A stretch of DNA of 64,000 nt from Leptobrachium leishanense (lineage: Eukaryota; Chordata; Amphibia; Anura; Megophryidae). Each line of letters starts with the position of its first letter. Within the stretch, counting starts at the first letter, position 1. Below the pieces are notes generated by a model. That model had not been told where the DNA came from. It ran no database searches and worked only from the letters and a program-made list of their open reading frames with translations. The position numbers were made by a program, and so were the translations under genes. The stretch covers positions 381,996,549-382,060,548 of the forward strand of contig CM019064.1 in assembly GCA_009667805.1 (NCBI GenBank), given 5' to 3'. Below are positions 37,051 to 49,553 of this stretch, piece after piece.

Positions 37051-37946
37051 AAACACTGGAATTCATAATTATTATAAAATAATTCAACACACTCCAAATA
37101 TAATGGATACATATATGAAAATCGACTGAGCGATCCAGAGCTAACAAGCTGTGACCGATGCCCCTAAGTTCCTGAAAATGTGCTGTAAGAATCAGTGTGG
37201 CTGGCAATTAGATATTACTGGGTCTATAAGTTCTCTACAGCAACTTTGGCCCTACTTTTCCAATGAGGCTCAGCCAAGCTAATAAGTAATTGAACATTAT
37301 GGGAGATGTAGTTCCAGCACACCTGGAGGGCCAAGGTTGATGAACTCTGCTCTACAGGATCCACTCACTTTTGTAGGCCACAAATAAAGTGGTATCAAAG
37401 ATCATGCAAGAAGCCAGAGTGCCATCGATTTCTTACGCTGCCAATAGTTATTTTATATAGAAGAGTAAGTAATTCTTTATATGGATTTCTAAGCACGGTG
37501 TCATGCAGTGGCCATGGTGCTTAAAGTCTAGAAGTGGCATGCTTTCATTTAATGTCTAAAGGTTTTCAAATAGTCCTGGCAGAGCAATTCACCAGAGAAA
37601 AGAATTTTTTGGCTTGCCCATGCAATTTGCTTTTCAAGACAAACAAAGAGCTAGACTTCCTCATTGGCACGTCCTTAGCAGAGGACGGTGACTGAAGCTG
37701 CCAGGGAAGTCAATAGTCTCCATCAAGCCACATGAACATATTCTGACCATATTTCTTTTCATATATTGCAACATCTTCAATACGACAAGAAAATGATCTG
37801 ACATGCACCAGAAAGTCTGGCCTGCAGAGACGCCAAGCACCATAGCCAGTACAATACACAGTGTGGCTTATAATGCAAAGATTGTCCCTTTAGCTATAAC
37901 CCTGCAGTAAAATACACAGTCAGAAACAGTAATTAAAAAAATCCCT
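37051..37946. other. Mostly unassigned, one foldback fragment
   Basis: At 37244-37354 a fragment of the foldback family of 5239 is visible (TTATGGGAGATGTAGTTCCA, CCTGGAGGGCCAAGGTTG). The rest is unrecognised. Confidence 0.5.
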
Positions 37947-38604
37947 TTAAAGGGACAGTACCACTAAACTGTGACTAGATTAATTGTGCACTACAAATAA
38001 AACCACTTTATAAAACTAATGCTGCTGGTTTTTTTCTTTGTCTGAAGTAATTGCATGCAAAAGGAAAAAATTAAATTAAGTATTTTTATCTACTGGTTCT
38101 AATTTCTAGATTTTTCCCATCATGCAACATTTACCAAAAGCATTACTTTGTGGCTCTCGTTTATCTAATCTATAATATCTATCAGATAATGAGGTGGAGG
38201 AGGGAATGTTTAGATATGGCAGCAGGGGGTATATTGTGTGGTGTATTCTACCTGAGATGAGAGCTGGCAGCTGAATGAGATATGACAGGGAGCTCAAAGG
38301 ACTTCTACCCCTTGGTTATGTCCTTTGAATACATCCCACACAATACAATGATGTGAGTCGGCTGCCTGTCCCATAGACTCCAATCTGTGGCCAAAACCAC
38401 AAAGTGAGGACCAAGTGAAGTAAAGATACTGGGGGGGGGGGAGTTTACAACACAAAAGAGCATATAATGGATGGACCCAGTGAAACGTACCGAGTGAAAA
38501 ATGCTAACTAAACATACAAGAGAAAAAATAAAGCACATGTAAGATATCAGCAACATAAAATAAACACAATAAAAGCATGTCATTTTTTGGAGGTAGTGGC
38601 TTAA
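37947..38604 (+). mobile_element. T2-like TTAA MITE, copy 3
   Basis: TTAAAGGGACAGTACCACT at the left, GGAGGTAGTGGCTTAA at the right (three bases lost near the end). Aligns throughout with 11119-11762, including GCATGCAAAAGGAAAA-like and ACATGTAAGATATCAGCAAC blocks. Confidence 0.9.
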
Positions 38605-38643
38605 TACTTATGTACAGTATTTAAAATGTATTTAATAGAGGAA

Positions 38644-39379
38644 GGGCCCTATTACAATCTTCGAGTTAAAACGTTCGCACCGTGTGAATTTGTGTGCCAA
38701 GCATTAAACGTTAAGCGCGTAAATCAATGCTGGAATTACAATCCTCACGCATTTTTTCATCCGTCGAGCAATAACGCGTGTAAAACGGACACGCACAAAT
38801 ACGCACGCATCAACGTTGCGCACAGAAATCAGTGTGCAGACTGTTTTTTTCATGCAATTCAGCCAATCATAATTAAGAACCACAATTATCTCACGTTACG
38901 TTTTTGCGCCTGTCAAAGTCAATCTGCGCATATATGCTGCACCAATAATAACTGCGCACACAACTTCTCAAATTTATTGGTTTGGTATGAGTAGAATGTG
39001 TAACTATACTTTGCTGCATTTTTTTTGTTCGTATGGTGTATTTGGTTTCGGCCAGGTTGATAGAATTTGCCATTAACACCAGCTTTCAGGAGTTGCTAAA
39101 ATTATGTGCGCAACATCTATGCGTTACACATTGCGCATAGATTGTAATACAAACCGCGTACCAGCGTTCATTCGCGTCTGCGCTCACAATCTTAAGTAAA
39201 GGACGCGCACAGTAAAGTACGTTCACGCAGCGTTCGCGCAGGTTCACCCGCGGTAGGCAAATACGCGCGTTTGTTGCGCTGACATTGTAATACAACGTTT
39301 AGCGCAAAGGGTTTTGCCCCTCTTGTTAATGTGTTTTCGCGCCGGGGCAAACATTTGCGCGAAGATTGTAATAGGGCCC
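38644..39379 (-). mobile_element. GGGCCC-type MITE with GAA target duplication
   Basis: Ends GGGCCCTATTACAATCTTCG and CGAAGATTGTAATAGGGCCC; GAA on both sides (38641-38643, 39380-39382). Interior is the reverse complement of 35597-36325. Confidence 0.95.
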
Positions 39380-39382
39380 GAA

Positions 39383-40256
39383 GAGCGAGGTCGTGCCTAT
39401 TCCCCACTGGGGCGGCTGCAACCACCAAATGTATCCAGCCCAGCAACATGGGCTCATTTCGATTCGGCCACAGAATTGCACCGAACAATGAATTTCCCCG
39501 TATGGTGCTAATTTTGGCGAACTGCCAGCAAGTAGGGTGCCTGTTCGGTGCCTGTTTGAAGGCAATGAAATCCCCATAGAGAAGCAATGGTTAATCTATT
39601 CAGAGAACACCGAACAGCACTGAAATGTTGCTGAAATGCCCCGCTGTTCGGTGGTTTCATTCGGCAGGTTTATTCAGGCGAACCCCATAGGCTTCAATGT
39701 TAAAAATATTCCCGTTTTTATTCAATATCTTAATTTTATTCAATTATCTTATTATTTTAATAAGCAGTAAAAAGTCTCTTTATTTATTGTTTTTCTTTAG
39801 GATCTTTTAGGCATTTTTCAAAATTTTTTTGGCAAACTTTTTTTTCTTTAGAAGCGTTTTTTCTTTTTTTCTGTAACAGTCCTTTTTATTAGCATTCATT
39901 GGATATTATATGTAAATTCCAGACATTTTTGTTCAGTAGTTTTTTACAAACAGCGTTTCAATTTTGAAACTTTCAAGCGTACTGTTTTTTTTTTACCCTT
40001 CCGGCGGCTTGTCGGCTGCGTTTGGCGGCCCTCTAGTGGGTTTGCGGCAGATGTTCGGTGGCTTGGCGGTGGCGGCAGGCAATAGGTTTGGGCGGGGCTG
40101 CAACAGCATTCGGCAGCCAATTCCCTGCACTTCGGGGGCCCTGCGGTGAATGCTGATTTCACAGCAGGGTGGGGAAATTTGATTCCCCGAAGTGCGTGTG
40201 GGTGACATTTGGGTGCTTTCTGAATAACCCCCAATGTAAATTTTAGCGAACAGCTC
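39383..40256. repeat. Diverged repeat related to the hAT-type element at 40396
   Basis: Contains TTCGGTG and CGAACA words, and CAGTAAAAAGTCTCTTTATT at about 39764, similar to CAGTAAAGAGTCTCTTTATC at about 42558 in the 40396-42739 element. Ends near GCGAACAGCTCG. Boundaries unclear. Confidence 0.5.
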
Positions 40257-40304
40257 GACTGAGAGATTTACCTGGTCATGTTGGTATAGGCTGCCTTGAA
40301 CAGT

Positions 40305-40362
40305 AACAGTATTTATATATCGCCACCAGAGTCTGAAGCGCTTTACATTGGAGAAGCACGAA
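40305..40362 (-). mobile_element. LINE 3' tail fragment
   Basis: Minus strand reads CCAATGTAAAGCGCTTCAGA then GGTGGCGATATATAAATACT, the tail seen at 14552 and 61891. Confidence 0.65.
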
Positions 40363-40609
40363 CATGACACATAACAAATAATAAAATATAAGTAATAGGG
40401 ATGAGCCGAACACCCCTTTTCAAAAGTTCGAATTCAAACTCGAACACGAACACGAACTCAATACAAGTCAATGGGACTCAAAGTTCGATTTTTAGAGTGC
40501 CCTCCAAGAGGGCATATATGCTAGATATTTGCCATAAAAGGTGTATGGGGATCCGGGTAGTGCCCTGGGGGACAGGAAACAAGGACAAAAAGTTTAAAAC
40601 AAGACGTTT

Positions 40610-42198
40610 TTAACCCCTTCACTGCTGACGACGTGTGGGACACGTCCTCAGTTACTCCCGCTGTATGCTGAGGAGGACGTGTCCCACACGTCATCAGCTT
40701 TGCGGGACCCCCGGTGGAGATACTTACCTCTCTGTCCGGGGTCCCGCGGCATTCTGACTTCAGCGTCCTCAGGCGCTGAAGTCAAGCTCCTCCCGGCGTA
40801 AATGATGTCATTGCGCCATGCGCGATGACGTCATTTCCAGGCGACCCCCGGCAATGCCGGGAGATCGCCTAGAAGGGAGAGGGGGATCCGTTCGGATCCC
40901 TCTCCCTCCCGATCGGGAGGTCCCACAAAAAAAAGCCAGGCACCGCTTTAAAGGGGAGAGTCTCCCCTTTTAAGCGGTGCCTGGCTTTAAGGCTAAGGTC
41001 AGACTAACGCAGTATTAACGTGCGTTTAGCCGCACTAAATCACGGCCGCGCTAGCAGCAAATTACGTCCAATGCCGGGCAGCATACAAAAGTGCGGCCGC
41101 GCAACGCAAGTGGCAAACGAACACATTTTTTCGAGGACGTCAAACCGCTGCGCTGCGTCCGCTAGCGGCAAGTGTGCGTGATTAGGAGACGTCAGACCCT
41201 GCTAATGTCCGGCCAACATCACGTCCAGACGCAAAAAGTGTTTTATTGATAACCGCACAAAATCATGGCCGAAAATGCGCATCGTATGACCGTTATCGCG
41301 TATTCCGTGAAAAAATGCGTCCATTCGTTCGAGCGCACCTTTTCACGGACAACGCGAAAAATGCATTTGTCTGACCCTAGCCTTACCCCTTAGGCACCGG
41401 GTCGCACTTCAGCGCCTTGCGGCGCCGAAGTGTGGCCTAGCTCCGGTGGGGGCTGCCATCTTGGATGGTGACTCCACCCCCGGGTCCCGCCTCACTGCCT
41501 GACATCCTCACGCATAGCGTGATGACGTCAGATAGCCGGGGAACCCCTAGCTGCCCGGAATCCCCTGGTGGAGATATGGGGTTCATTTGAACCCTGATAT
41601 CTCCAGAAACGTGGCAGCTAGGGGGTCATGGAGGGTGTCAATCGAAAGGTCTGAGCATGGCCTTTCGAATGATACCCAACATGACCAGGTATAAAGTAAC
41701 AAAATAAAAAAAACATGTATTTTTTTTGTGTGTTATTTTTATTAAAGCAGCAATATTGTTCACATTTCAATTATAATGTGAACAATGATGCTGCACTAAT
41801 GATTTTTTCTATGGTGTGCGTTTGCAAAAAATCACATAATTCCCCCCAAAAATTTTAATAAGTGCCCATTTCTAATTTTTTTACAAGCGCACCCCATAGA
41901 AAATATAACCGTAAATGTTCATGAGCTTAAAAGGTGAAAAAACCACTTTACATGCTGCCAATGATTAAAAATTCAAGTTCTATTGTATTTTTTGGTATAA
42001 TATACAGGCAGAACGTGACGTATACATATAAAAATGATATATTATGAATCTGCCGAGTCTGCCGGAAAGAACGATATATAATATGTCTGGGTCGTATAAT
42101 AAAATGTGGCTTCAAATCGCGTTTAAACATGATGCGCGAAAGCGGTAAAAATTAGCTCAGCACACAGCGGTGAAATGCCTCAGCAGTGAAAGGGTTAA
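40610..42198 (+). mobile_element. Hairpin-array TTAA element, copy 1
   Basis: TTAACCCCTTCACTGCTGA at the left, CCTCAGCAGTGAAAGGGTTAA at the right, so TTAA flanks an element with inverted ends. The left half is a series of perfect hairpins (about 40628-40700, 40707-40745, 40755-40785, 40800-40836, 40876-40910, 40932-40990). Target choice and end form suggest piggyBac- or Kolobok-type mobilisation. No transposase. Confidence 0.9.
40991..41382. mobile_element. GGCTAGGGTCAG MITE, copy 3 (nested)
   Basis: Ends GGCTAAGGTCAGACTAACGC and GTCTGACCCTAGCC. Inserted at the far edge of a large hairpin of the TTAA element, so it is the innermost and youngest of three nested elements. Confidence 0.92.
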
Positions 42199-42739
42199 AG
42201 GAACAGTGAGTTTTCCATAAAATAAGGGTTAAAAATAAAAACAAAAAATTCCTTCAAATATTGTGCCTAGGAGGTCCCCATAACCTGCCTGTGAAGTGGT
42301 GGATTTGTAGGATGTATGGAAACAGCGCCATCACAGACCCACACACGACACCTGGCACTTCCAGTCTGCATACAATGTATCAAATTCATGAGACCGGACT
42401 AATTAGAAGCACATGTTATTTCCAAACACTAATTAAACACCTGTTGCTTACGCCGTTTGAGAGCACAGGTCATTTAGAGGTGAGAATCTTTGCACCTAGA
42501 CATTTAGACATTAGTTTTTAATTCAATATCTAATAAACCGTTGCTTATAATATTCTGCAGTAAAGAGTCTCTTTATCTCTATATTTTTTAGTACTTTTTA
42601 AGCATTTTTTATACTTTTTTAAAAAAAAAAATTTTAGAACTCGAACCGAACACGCCAAAAAGTTCGGAGTTCGCGAACTTGCGAACGGCCAAAGTTCGGA
42701 TCGAACTCCGAACTGATCGAACCGAACAGCTCATCCCTA

Positions 42740-43006
42740 ATAAGGAACAAATGGCCCTGCCTGTGGAACAAACCATTACAGTGGTTTTGTAACCCCCTGT
42801 TCTTTCTGTATACATCTGGATACAGGACATATGCACAACTTATTGGATCTTTGTTCAAATGGTCATTTACAATTCAGCAATTATTTATGAAATTAGGATG
42901 GAATGAGAAAGAGGATAAGGTAGTTCCTTTTTCACCAACGTGAAATTGTAATTTAGTAAGGAAATTTGAAAAACTCACCAATTCGTCAAAAGCCGATAAA
43001 CTCTAA
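42740..43006. other. No recognisable feature
   Basis: Short spacer. Confidence 0.4.
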
Positions 43007-43746
43007 GGGCTCTATTACGATGTTGGCGTTAAAACGCGGGCACAAAGGAGGAAAAACTGTGACCGCAGTTTTCCCCCTAGCGTCTGCGTTTTAATGCCAC
43101 ATCACAATGCAGGGGCAAAATATGCTGCCTGCATTGTTTGCGAGCTTTAAAATGCTGGATGCTCGCGGCAGCGCTGAGCGCAGCCGCGAGCATCCACTCG
43201 CTGGAGTCCATAGGACTCCATTGAGTTCTCCCCTGCTGGTCACATGACCAGCCGGATCTCACCTCGCGAGATCCAGCTGGTCGGCATAGTGATCCGCAGG
43301 GAGAGACTGGGGGGACTTTTTCCCCAAGTCTTTCCCTGCTCCCGCCGGCCGGAGGAGGCGAACAGAGCTGCGGTCCTCGCCGCGGGATAGAGGATGAGTA
43401 TGTGCTTCACTTTTTCATTTTTAAGGCTGGTGTTAACAGATTCTGCAGAAGTGGAATCCGTTAACACCAAGTCCTGGCTCTGGTTAACTTTTCACCAACC
43501 AGAGCCAGACGTTAATCAGCGCTGGGACATTGTAATACCAGCGCTGTTTAACACTTTGCGCTCCCCATGTTAAGTATAGGGAGCGCAAAGTACAGTAACC
43601 TCGCGCAGAGGAGTGCAAGGTACCAAACGCAAACGGGTTTTTTAACCCGTTTGCGTTTGGATTGCAATATGCGGTAAATACCGCAGCAAACGTTAATGCT
43701 CACGCAAGTGAGCGTTAACGTTTGCGTTAACTTTGTAATAGGGCCC
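43007..43746 (+). mobile_element. GGGCCC-type MITE with TAA target duplication
   Basis: Ends GGGCTCTATTACGATGTTGG and AACTTTGTAATAGGGCCC; TAA on both sides (43004-43006, 43747-43749). Interior belongs to a second subfamily with short hairpins (GGATGCTCGCGGC ... GCCGCGAGCATCC), shared with 44913-47589. Confidence 0.93.
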
Positions 43747-44912
43747 TAAGACTGCCAACCTCAAAATAATTACCAAGTCAGTTATCATTTGAAAAGCAGC
43801 ACTTGTTCTATAATAAACATTCTAAGCTAATTATTTACAAAGCAGTAGCTTGTACTGAGCTTTGAAAGCAAGCTAAATGGAGAATGTTAGGTCACATGGT
43901 GCAGGTGTTGCAGCGTCACCAAAAGTACAGAAGGGTCATAGAGTGCAGCTGATAAATAGGTTGCTCTACTATTGCATTGTGCAGTGTATAGTGTAGCCGC
44001 ATATTTCATAGTGTAGTACGCTATATATTATTGTAGCGCAGTGTAGAATAGTATGGCATCATGCATTACAGGACAATATTGTATAGATTATTGTATATTT
44101 GGTGTATAATTTATAATAATTGTATGCAGCACTTTAACATTAGCTGAATATGCTCAGGATGGATTGAAGAATAGACTAAGAACAACGGACAGATGACAAC
44201 AGAGACACCCATCAAAAGCATAAGCATAGGTTAGTCACCTATTACCCAAATCCCAAAACAGCCATGACTTTCTGCTTGTGACACCTAACATATTATCTTA
44301 ATGCGCATAGCGTCAGTAATTTTAAGGTTATATGTATCCAGGGTGTACCTGCCTTGTAGGGGAGGTAATGGTGTTGTAAGTATGTGGATTACTAGAGATT
44401 TAAGGATGACTTTGATCTATTCCTCACACAGATATTAATGTGAGCTCTAGGTAGAGGTGTAATATTTAACTGTCATAAACCTTTGGCATTAGTTGGACTC
44501 ACAGGATGCTGGGGCTCTGTAACCCGCCTTGCAGCCTTTAAACGGAGACGGAGAAAAGAAATAAATCTGTGAAAGTAAAAAAACTTTAAGGTGTTTTTCA
44601 AGAATAAGGTAGATTTACTAAAGTGTGAAAGGATGGGTGATCTTATCACAGCTATAACTCCACTCTTTCCTAAGGAGCCTCTTAAATTTCGAGGCAGTAT
44701 CATGAAACGGTTTATTATCCTATTTAATTTCATGCATAGCCTTTGGTACTATAAATATGCTTTCAGATTAATTAAATGCACTTTTTCCTAAAACTGAATC
44801 CTCCCGACTGTCCCAGTATGCCGTTTACTTGCAGGTTTTGAATAGAACAGTCCACATCATTTCTCTAAGATAATACAGTACAGTTTCCCATAAACAGATG
44901 GATAAACATTAT
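43747..44912. other. No recognisable feature
   Basis: AT-rich, about 1.2 kb. Small ORFs at 44473-44791 overlap on opposite strands and are unrecognised. Confidence 0.5.
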
Positions 44913-45131
44913 GGGCTCTATTACAATCTTCATGCAAACGTTAACGGTCACTTGCATGAGCATTATTGTTTACCGCATATTACAATCCAAACGCGAACGA
45001 GTTAAAAAAAAATGTTTGCGTTTGGTACCTTGCTCTCCTCTGCGCGAGGTTACTGTACTTTGTGCTCCCTATGCTTAACATGGGGAGCGCAAAGTGTTAA
45101 TCAGCGCTGGATTACAAAGTCCCAGCGTTGA

Positions 45132-46374
45132 TTAACCACTTCGCTGCTGAGGACGCGCTCAGCGCGTCCTCAGCAGTCCCGCTGGTGTGCTGAGGACGCG
45201 CTGAGCGCGTCCTCACATTGGGGTCAGCGTTCGGCGGGGTTCCAGCCGATCGCTGGCCCCTCCGGTGCGGGCTGACATCCTGGATGTCAGCCCGGCATCC
45301 GGACCAGCAGCCGCCAGAATTAGGTGTCATCGCGGGGGCGCGATGACACCTAATTCAGGCGCCCCCCCGCATGTGCGGAGGAGGCGCCTGAAAGGGAGGG
45401 GGGGAGGTCCTTCGGACCTCTCTCCCTCCCGATCGGCGGCGCACAGGGGGTTAACCCAGGCATCATTTGGAAGGGCACAGCCTGCCCTTCCAAATGATGC
45501 CTGGCATTAACCCCTGGGGAGCTGGATCGCGAATCGGCGCTGAAAAGCGCCGGTTCGCGATCCTTTCCCGGAGCTGGCCGACATCTTGGATGTCGGCCAA
45601 GCCTCCTGGAACTCCCCCAGAGGACTGGCGTCATCGTGCGTAGCACGATGACGCCAGTCCTAGAGTTAACCCCTAACTGCCACCAACTGTGGAGATAGGG
45701 AGTTCCAATGAACTCCCTATCTCCCGATCCGTGGCAGCTAGGGGTTAAATTTTGGTATCGTTGGATCGGCCAGAGCATGGCCGTTCCCACGATACCAAAC
45801 ACTACAGTGAAAAAGTTTGTAAAAAAAAAAAATGAAAAATAAAAATAAAAAAAAAAATTAAAAAAAAATTAAAAAAAAAAAAATTAAACACTTTTTTTTA
45901 TTTTTTTGGGTTTGTTAATGCAGCAATATTGTTCCCATTTCAATTATAATGTGAACAATGATGCTGCACTAACGATTTTTGTATGCGGTGCGTTTGTTAA
46001 AAATAGTGTCATTTTCCCCAAAAAAAAATGTAACGAGACCCCATCTCTAATTTTTTTAACAAGCGCACCCCATACAAAATATAACCGCAATTGCTCGCAT
46101 GTTAAAATGTGGAAAAAAACACTTTACACATTGTAAATTATTGAAAATACATATTTTATTGCATTTTTTGTTATAATATACAGACATGACATAACGTATA
46201 CATATAATAATGACATATTATGAATCTACCGAGTCTGACGGAAAGAACGATATATAATATGTCTGGGTCATATACTAAAATAAGCCTTCAAAACACGTTT
46301 AAACATGATGCGCAAAACAGGTAAAAATGACCTCAGCACAGGGGCGGGAAAAGCCTCAGCAGCGAAAGGGTTAA
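45132..46374 (+). mobile_element. Hairpin-array TTAA element, copy 2
   Basis: TTAACCACTTCGCTGCTGAGG and CCTCAGCAGCGAAAGGGTTAA. At least ten short perfect hairpins follow one another, for example around 45151-45172, 45190-45212, 45271-45295, 45318-45357, 45453-45506, 45526-45562, 45612-45662, 45692-45724 and 45752-45801. A long A/T homopolymer-rich stretch follows (45810-45910). Sits in the left target duplication of the hAT-type element next to it. Confidence 0.93.
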
Positions 46375-47100
46375 TAGTGATGGGCCGAAAACCCCTGTGT
46401 TCGGTTCGTATTCGAACATTAGAACAGCCCGAATGTTCGAATACGAACTCGAACACAATGCAAATCAATGGGGGTTGAACATGCAAAATGTGTCCACAGT
46501 TCTCCTAAATGTACCGGCAGCTGCCGGTACATTTAGGAGACCTGTGGCTGCTGCCCCCTGGCCACCGTACGTCTGCTGTCCTGCTGCTGTCCCAGGCCTC
46601 CTGTTCCTCCGGCTTCTCTGCCACACGCCTCGTCTTTATGCTGAGCCCTGATTGGGCAAAGTCCTGTGCCTGACCTGGACTTTGCCCAATCATGGCTCTA
46701 ATTCAATACTGAGCTCTGATTGGTCAAAGTCCTGCACCTGACCTGGACTTTGCCCAATCAGGGCTCAATATTGAATTAGAGCCCTGATTGGGCAAAGTCC
46801 AGGTCGGCGCAGGACTTTGCCCTATCAGGGCTCAGCATGAAGACGAGGCGTGGGGCAGAGGAGCCGCAGTCAGACGGAGGAGCAGACGGATCAGAGGAAC
46901 CGGAGGGCCAAAGGCAGGGGGCCGGGGGGCTGCAGCCACAGGTCTCCTAAATGTATAGCGGCGGCTGTCGGTACATTTAGGAGAACTGTGAACACATTTT
47001 GCAGTCATTTAAAATATTATGGAATGTGCGCGGTCGAACACACGAACGGCCGATGTTCGATTCAAACTCATGTTCGAATCGGACACTCGACCCATCCCTA
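46375..47100. mobile_element. hAT-type non-autonomous element (TAGTGATGGG ends)
   Basis: Ends TAGTGATGGGCCGAA and TCGACCCATCCCTA. Right flank CTGATTAA (47101-47108) matches TTGATTAA at 45128-45135 on the far side of the TTAA element, giving an 8-bp duplication with one change. Contains perfect hairpins such as CTCCTAAATGTACCGGCAG and its complement (46502-46540) and GGGCTCAATATTGAATTAGAGCCC-type pairing near 46750-46805. Confidence 0.88.
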
Positions 47101-47589
47101 CTGATTAACGCCTGGCTCTGGTCAGCGAAAAGTTAACCAGAGCCAGGACTTGGTGTTAACGGATTCCGCTTCTGCAGAATCCGTTAACACCAGGCTAAAA
47201 TAATAAAGAAAAGTATCCCATACTCACCCTCTGTTCCGCGGCGAGGACCGACGAGAGCAGGGAAAGACTGGGGAAAATGTCCCCCAGTCTCTCCCTGCGT
47301 ATCACTACGCCGACCGGCCGGATCTCGCAAGGCGAGATCCGGCTGGTCACGTGGCCGGCAGGGGGGGGAAATCAATGGAGTCCTATGGACTCCAGCGAGT
47401 AGATGCTCGCGGCTGCGCTCAGCGCTGCTGCGAGCATCCTGGATTTTAATGGGCGGAAACAATGCAGGCGGCATTTTTTGCGCCTGCATTGTAATCTAGT
47501 GTTAAAAAGCAGGCGCAAGGGGGAAAACTGCGGGTGCAGTTTTTCCTCCCTTGCGCCCGCATTTTAACGCGAAGATTGTAATAGAGCCC

Positions 47590-47859
47590 TATGACATTAA
47601 AAACTATTTAAAAAGCCTCTTACAAAACTTGAAAGCAGCCGCCATGGGGATGAGATATGCAATCAAGTCAGAGATGTCATTGGACTATATATTGTGACCT
47701 AATCTGGTTTGAGCAATAATACTCAAGCATTTGGTCACCGAGTTATCACTCCCAGTAACCTGCCACTGTTATTTCAATTGGCGTTTCAAGGAATTTTATG
47801 CCAAGCGCTATTTCCATGAACAGTGACCATCGCCCCCTGTGATGTACACTCTAGAGCCT
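47590..47859. other. No recognisable feature
   Basis: Spacer before the Tc1 relic. Confidence 0.4.
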
Positions 47860-48660
47860 GTAGGCCATTGAGTGTTACTTAGGAGTTGCACAAGACCTCA
47901 TAAACGAGATCTTGGCAACATGAAGTTGTTGTGGAAGAACATGATTAGCTACATAACCTCAATGTCCTTCCTGTTGCATCAACATAAAACAGTAGATTGT
48001 TGGAAGAATTTTGGGGGCGATTGGTCAGTGACTCTAGATGTGACTAACTGGTTTTGCTGTCGTGACTTCAGTTTACTAGTGGTCCATGGTCCAAGGCAAC
48101 ACCTCAAAATATTTGTCATGTTTTTAAAACCATTCCTGAACAGTTTTTGCAGTGTGGAAGGGTGCATTATCGTGCTGAATGAGGCCACTGCCATCAGAGA
48201 CCACCATTGCCACAAAGGGGTGTATATGGTCTGCAACAATCTCTATGTACGTGGTATGTTTCAAGTGTGTTGTGACACCTTTTTATCATAAGATTTTTTA
48301 GTAATATGGGCTACAGTAGCTCTTCTGTGTGAATGGAGCAGACGGGCAACCTTTTGCACCCCATGTGCATCGATGAGCCTTGGGCACCCATGACCCTGAT
48401 ACTGATTTATCAGTTGTCCTTCGTTGCACCACTTTTGGAAGGTGCTATCCACTGCATTTCCTGAACACCTCGCAAGACTAGTTGTTTTGGAGATGCTGTC
48501 ACCCAGTCTTCTGGCCATCACTATTTGGTCTTTGTCACAGTCACTCAGATCTTTTCGCTTGCCCATTTTTCCAACACATGAAATTCATGAACTGTCTATT
48601 CACTTTCTGTCTAATATATCTCACCCTAAGTTGACAGGTGCCACTGTAACCATATGATCA
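47860..48660 (-). pseudogene. Third Tc1 transposase relic, internally deleted
   Basis: Minus strand. 48261-48566 encodes an N-terminal DNA-binding domain ([20 protein letters not shown], then [12 protein letters not shown] and [13 protein letters not shown]). Directly after KVSQHT the sequence corresponds to the catalytic region beginning at IVADHIHPFV and LIQHDNAPFHTAKTVQEWF, which holds the second catalytic aspartate, followed by a TAA and decayed C-terminal sequence (TSRVTDQSPPKFFQQS). The stretch with the first aspartate is missing. Different Tc1 family from the other two. Terminal repeats not identified. Confidence 0.85.
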
Positions 48661-49553
48661 ATGTTATTCTCTTTACCCCTCAGGGGTTTTATTGGCTGAT
48701 CAGTGTTTACACCTATGTGCCCATCTGCATATACCAGTCTGCCTGGCTATATAAAATAAAACAAGGTTTATTTCATGCAAATCCAGAAATATGGCTACAC
48801 AAATCACAGGTTCCAGGCCCACATAGACCTTAAATAAGGCCTTGTTTATATCTGGTTCTGTATTAATAAGGACCTAGCAGACCCCGTGGTCAAGGGTTAT
48901 TATGATCATAATTTAGATTTCTCAGAATGGTTCAGTAGATGATAACAAAATAATTACCCTTGTTATATTAATAATAATAATAATATACAAAACATCCCAG
49001 AGTAGCCTACACAGCATGGAGCATGTAAAATATATTACTTTTTGCCATAATGATATAGTGTTAATATCAATAGTTGGTTCTTTTCTACATCAATATCAAG
49101 TTAAGTGATGAATGGAACATTTTTAATAATATTTTATTTTTTAAAATGTATTTAAATATTTCCATTTGTTCTCTTGTACAAAATGTCACAAATACACAAA
49201 CACGTTATTATTTAAAACTTTTGATGCAATAATAGCCCTCATCATTTTGTAGCTTGTTCTTTATCATGTGGTTTTTAAATATTTTATTATTTCTGTATTT
49301 CTTCCAATGAAATACCATTGCTGTTGAAATGTAAAGATGGGGGATACATCTCTGCGTCTGCTATTTGAACCGCATTATTGTTATTATTTTTAGGTTTTAT
49401 AATGATAATTTAGTTTTCTAATTTTTATTTCTGTGACTTATGTATTGCGTTTTCCTTTATGTTTATTACCTGGTTTACGGTCAATAGCTTTCTAAGTAAC
49501 CCAATTCTGCATTATAATCTACAAGGTGGAAAGCCTGCCCAGAGGGCAGTCTA
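48661..49553. other. No recognisable feature
   Basis: AT-rich, with a short TAA microsatellite near 48970. Confidence 0.5.

Larger units (their letters stand above)
40396..42739. mobile_element. hAT-type non-autonomous element (TAGGGATGAG ends)
   Basis: Ends TAGGGATGAGCCGAACA and GAACAGCTCATCCCTA. Flanks ATAAGTAA (40388-40395) and ATAAGGAA (42740-42747) are an 8-bp duplication with one change. Interior rich in GTTCGAA and CGAAC words. It carries a TTAA element (40610-42198) which in turn carries a MITE (40991-41382). Confidence 0.9.
44913..47589 (-). mobile_element. GGGCCC-type MITE split by two nested elements
   Basis: Ends GGGCTCTATTACAATCTTCA and GCGAAGATTGTAATAGAGCCC with TAT on both sides (44910-44912, 47590-47592). 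Its own sequence is 44913-45135 plus 47101-47589. Together these match 43007-43746 in reverse. Confidence 0.93.

Noticed and set aside
45270..45510. ORFs in GC-rich DNA around 45.3 kb
   Set aside because: They are made of hairpin arms of the TTAA element.
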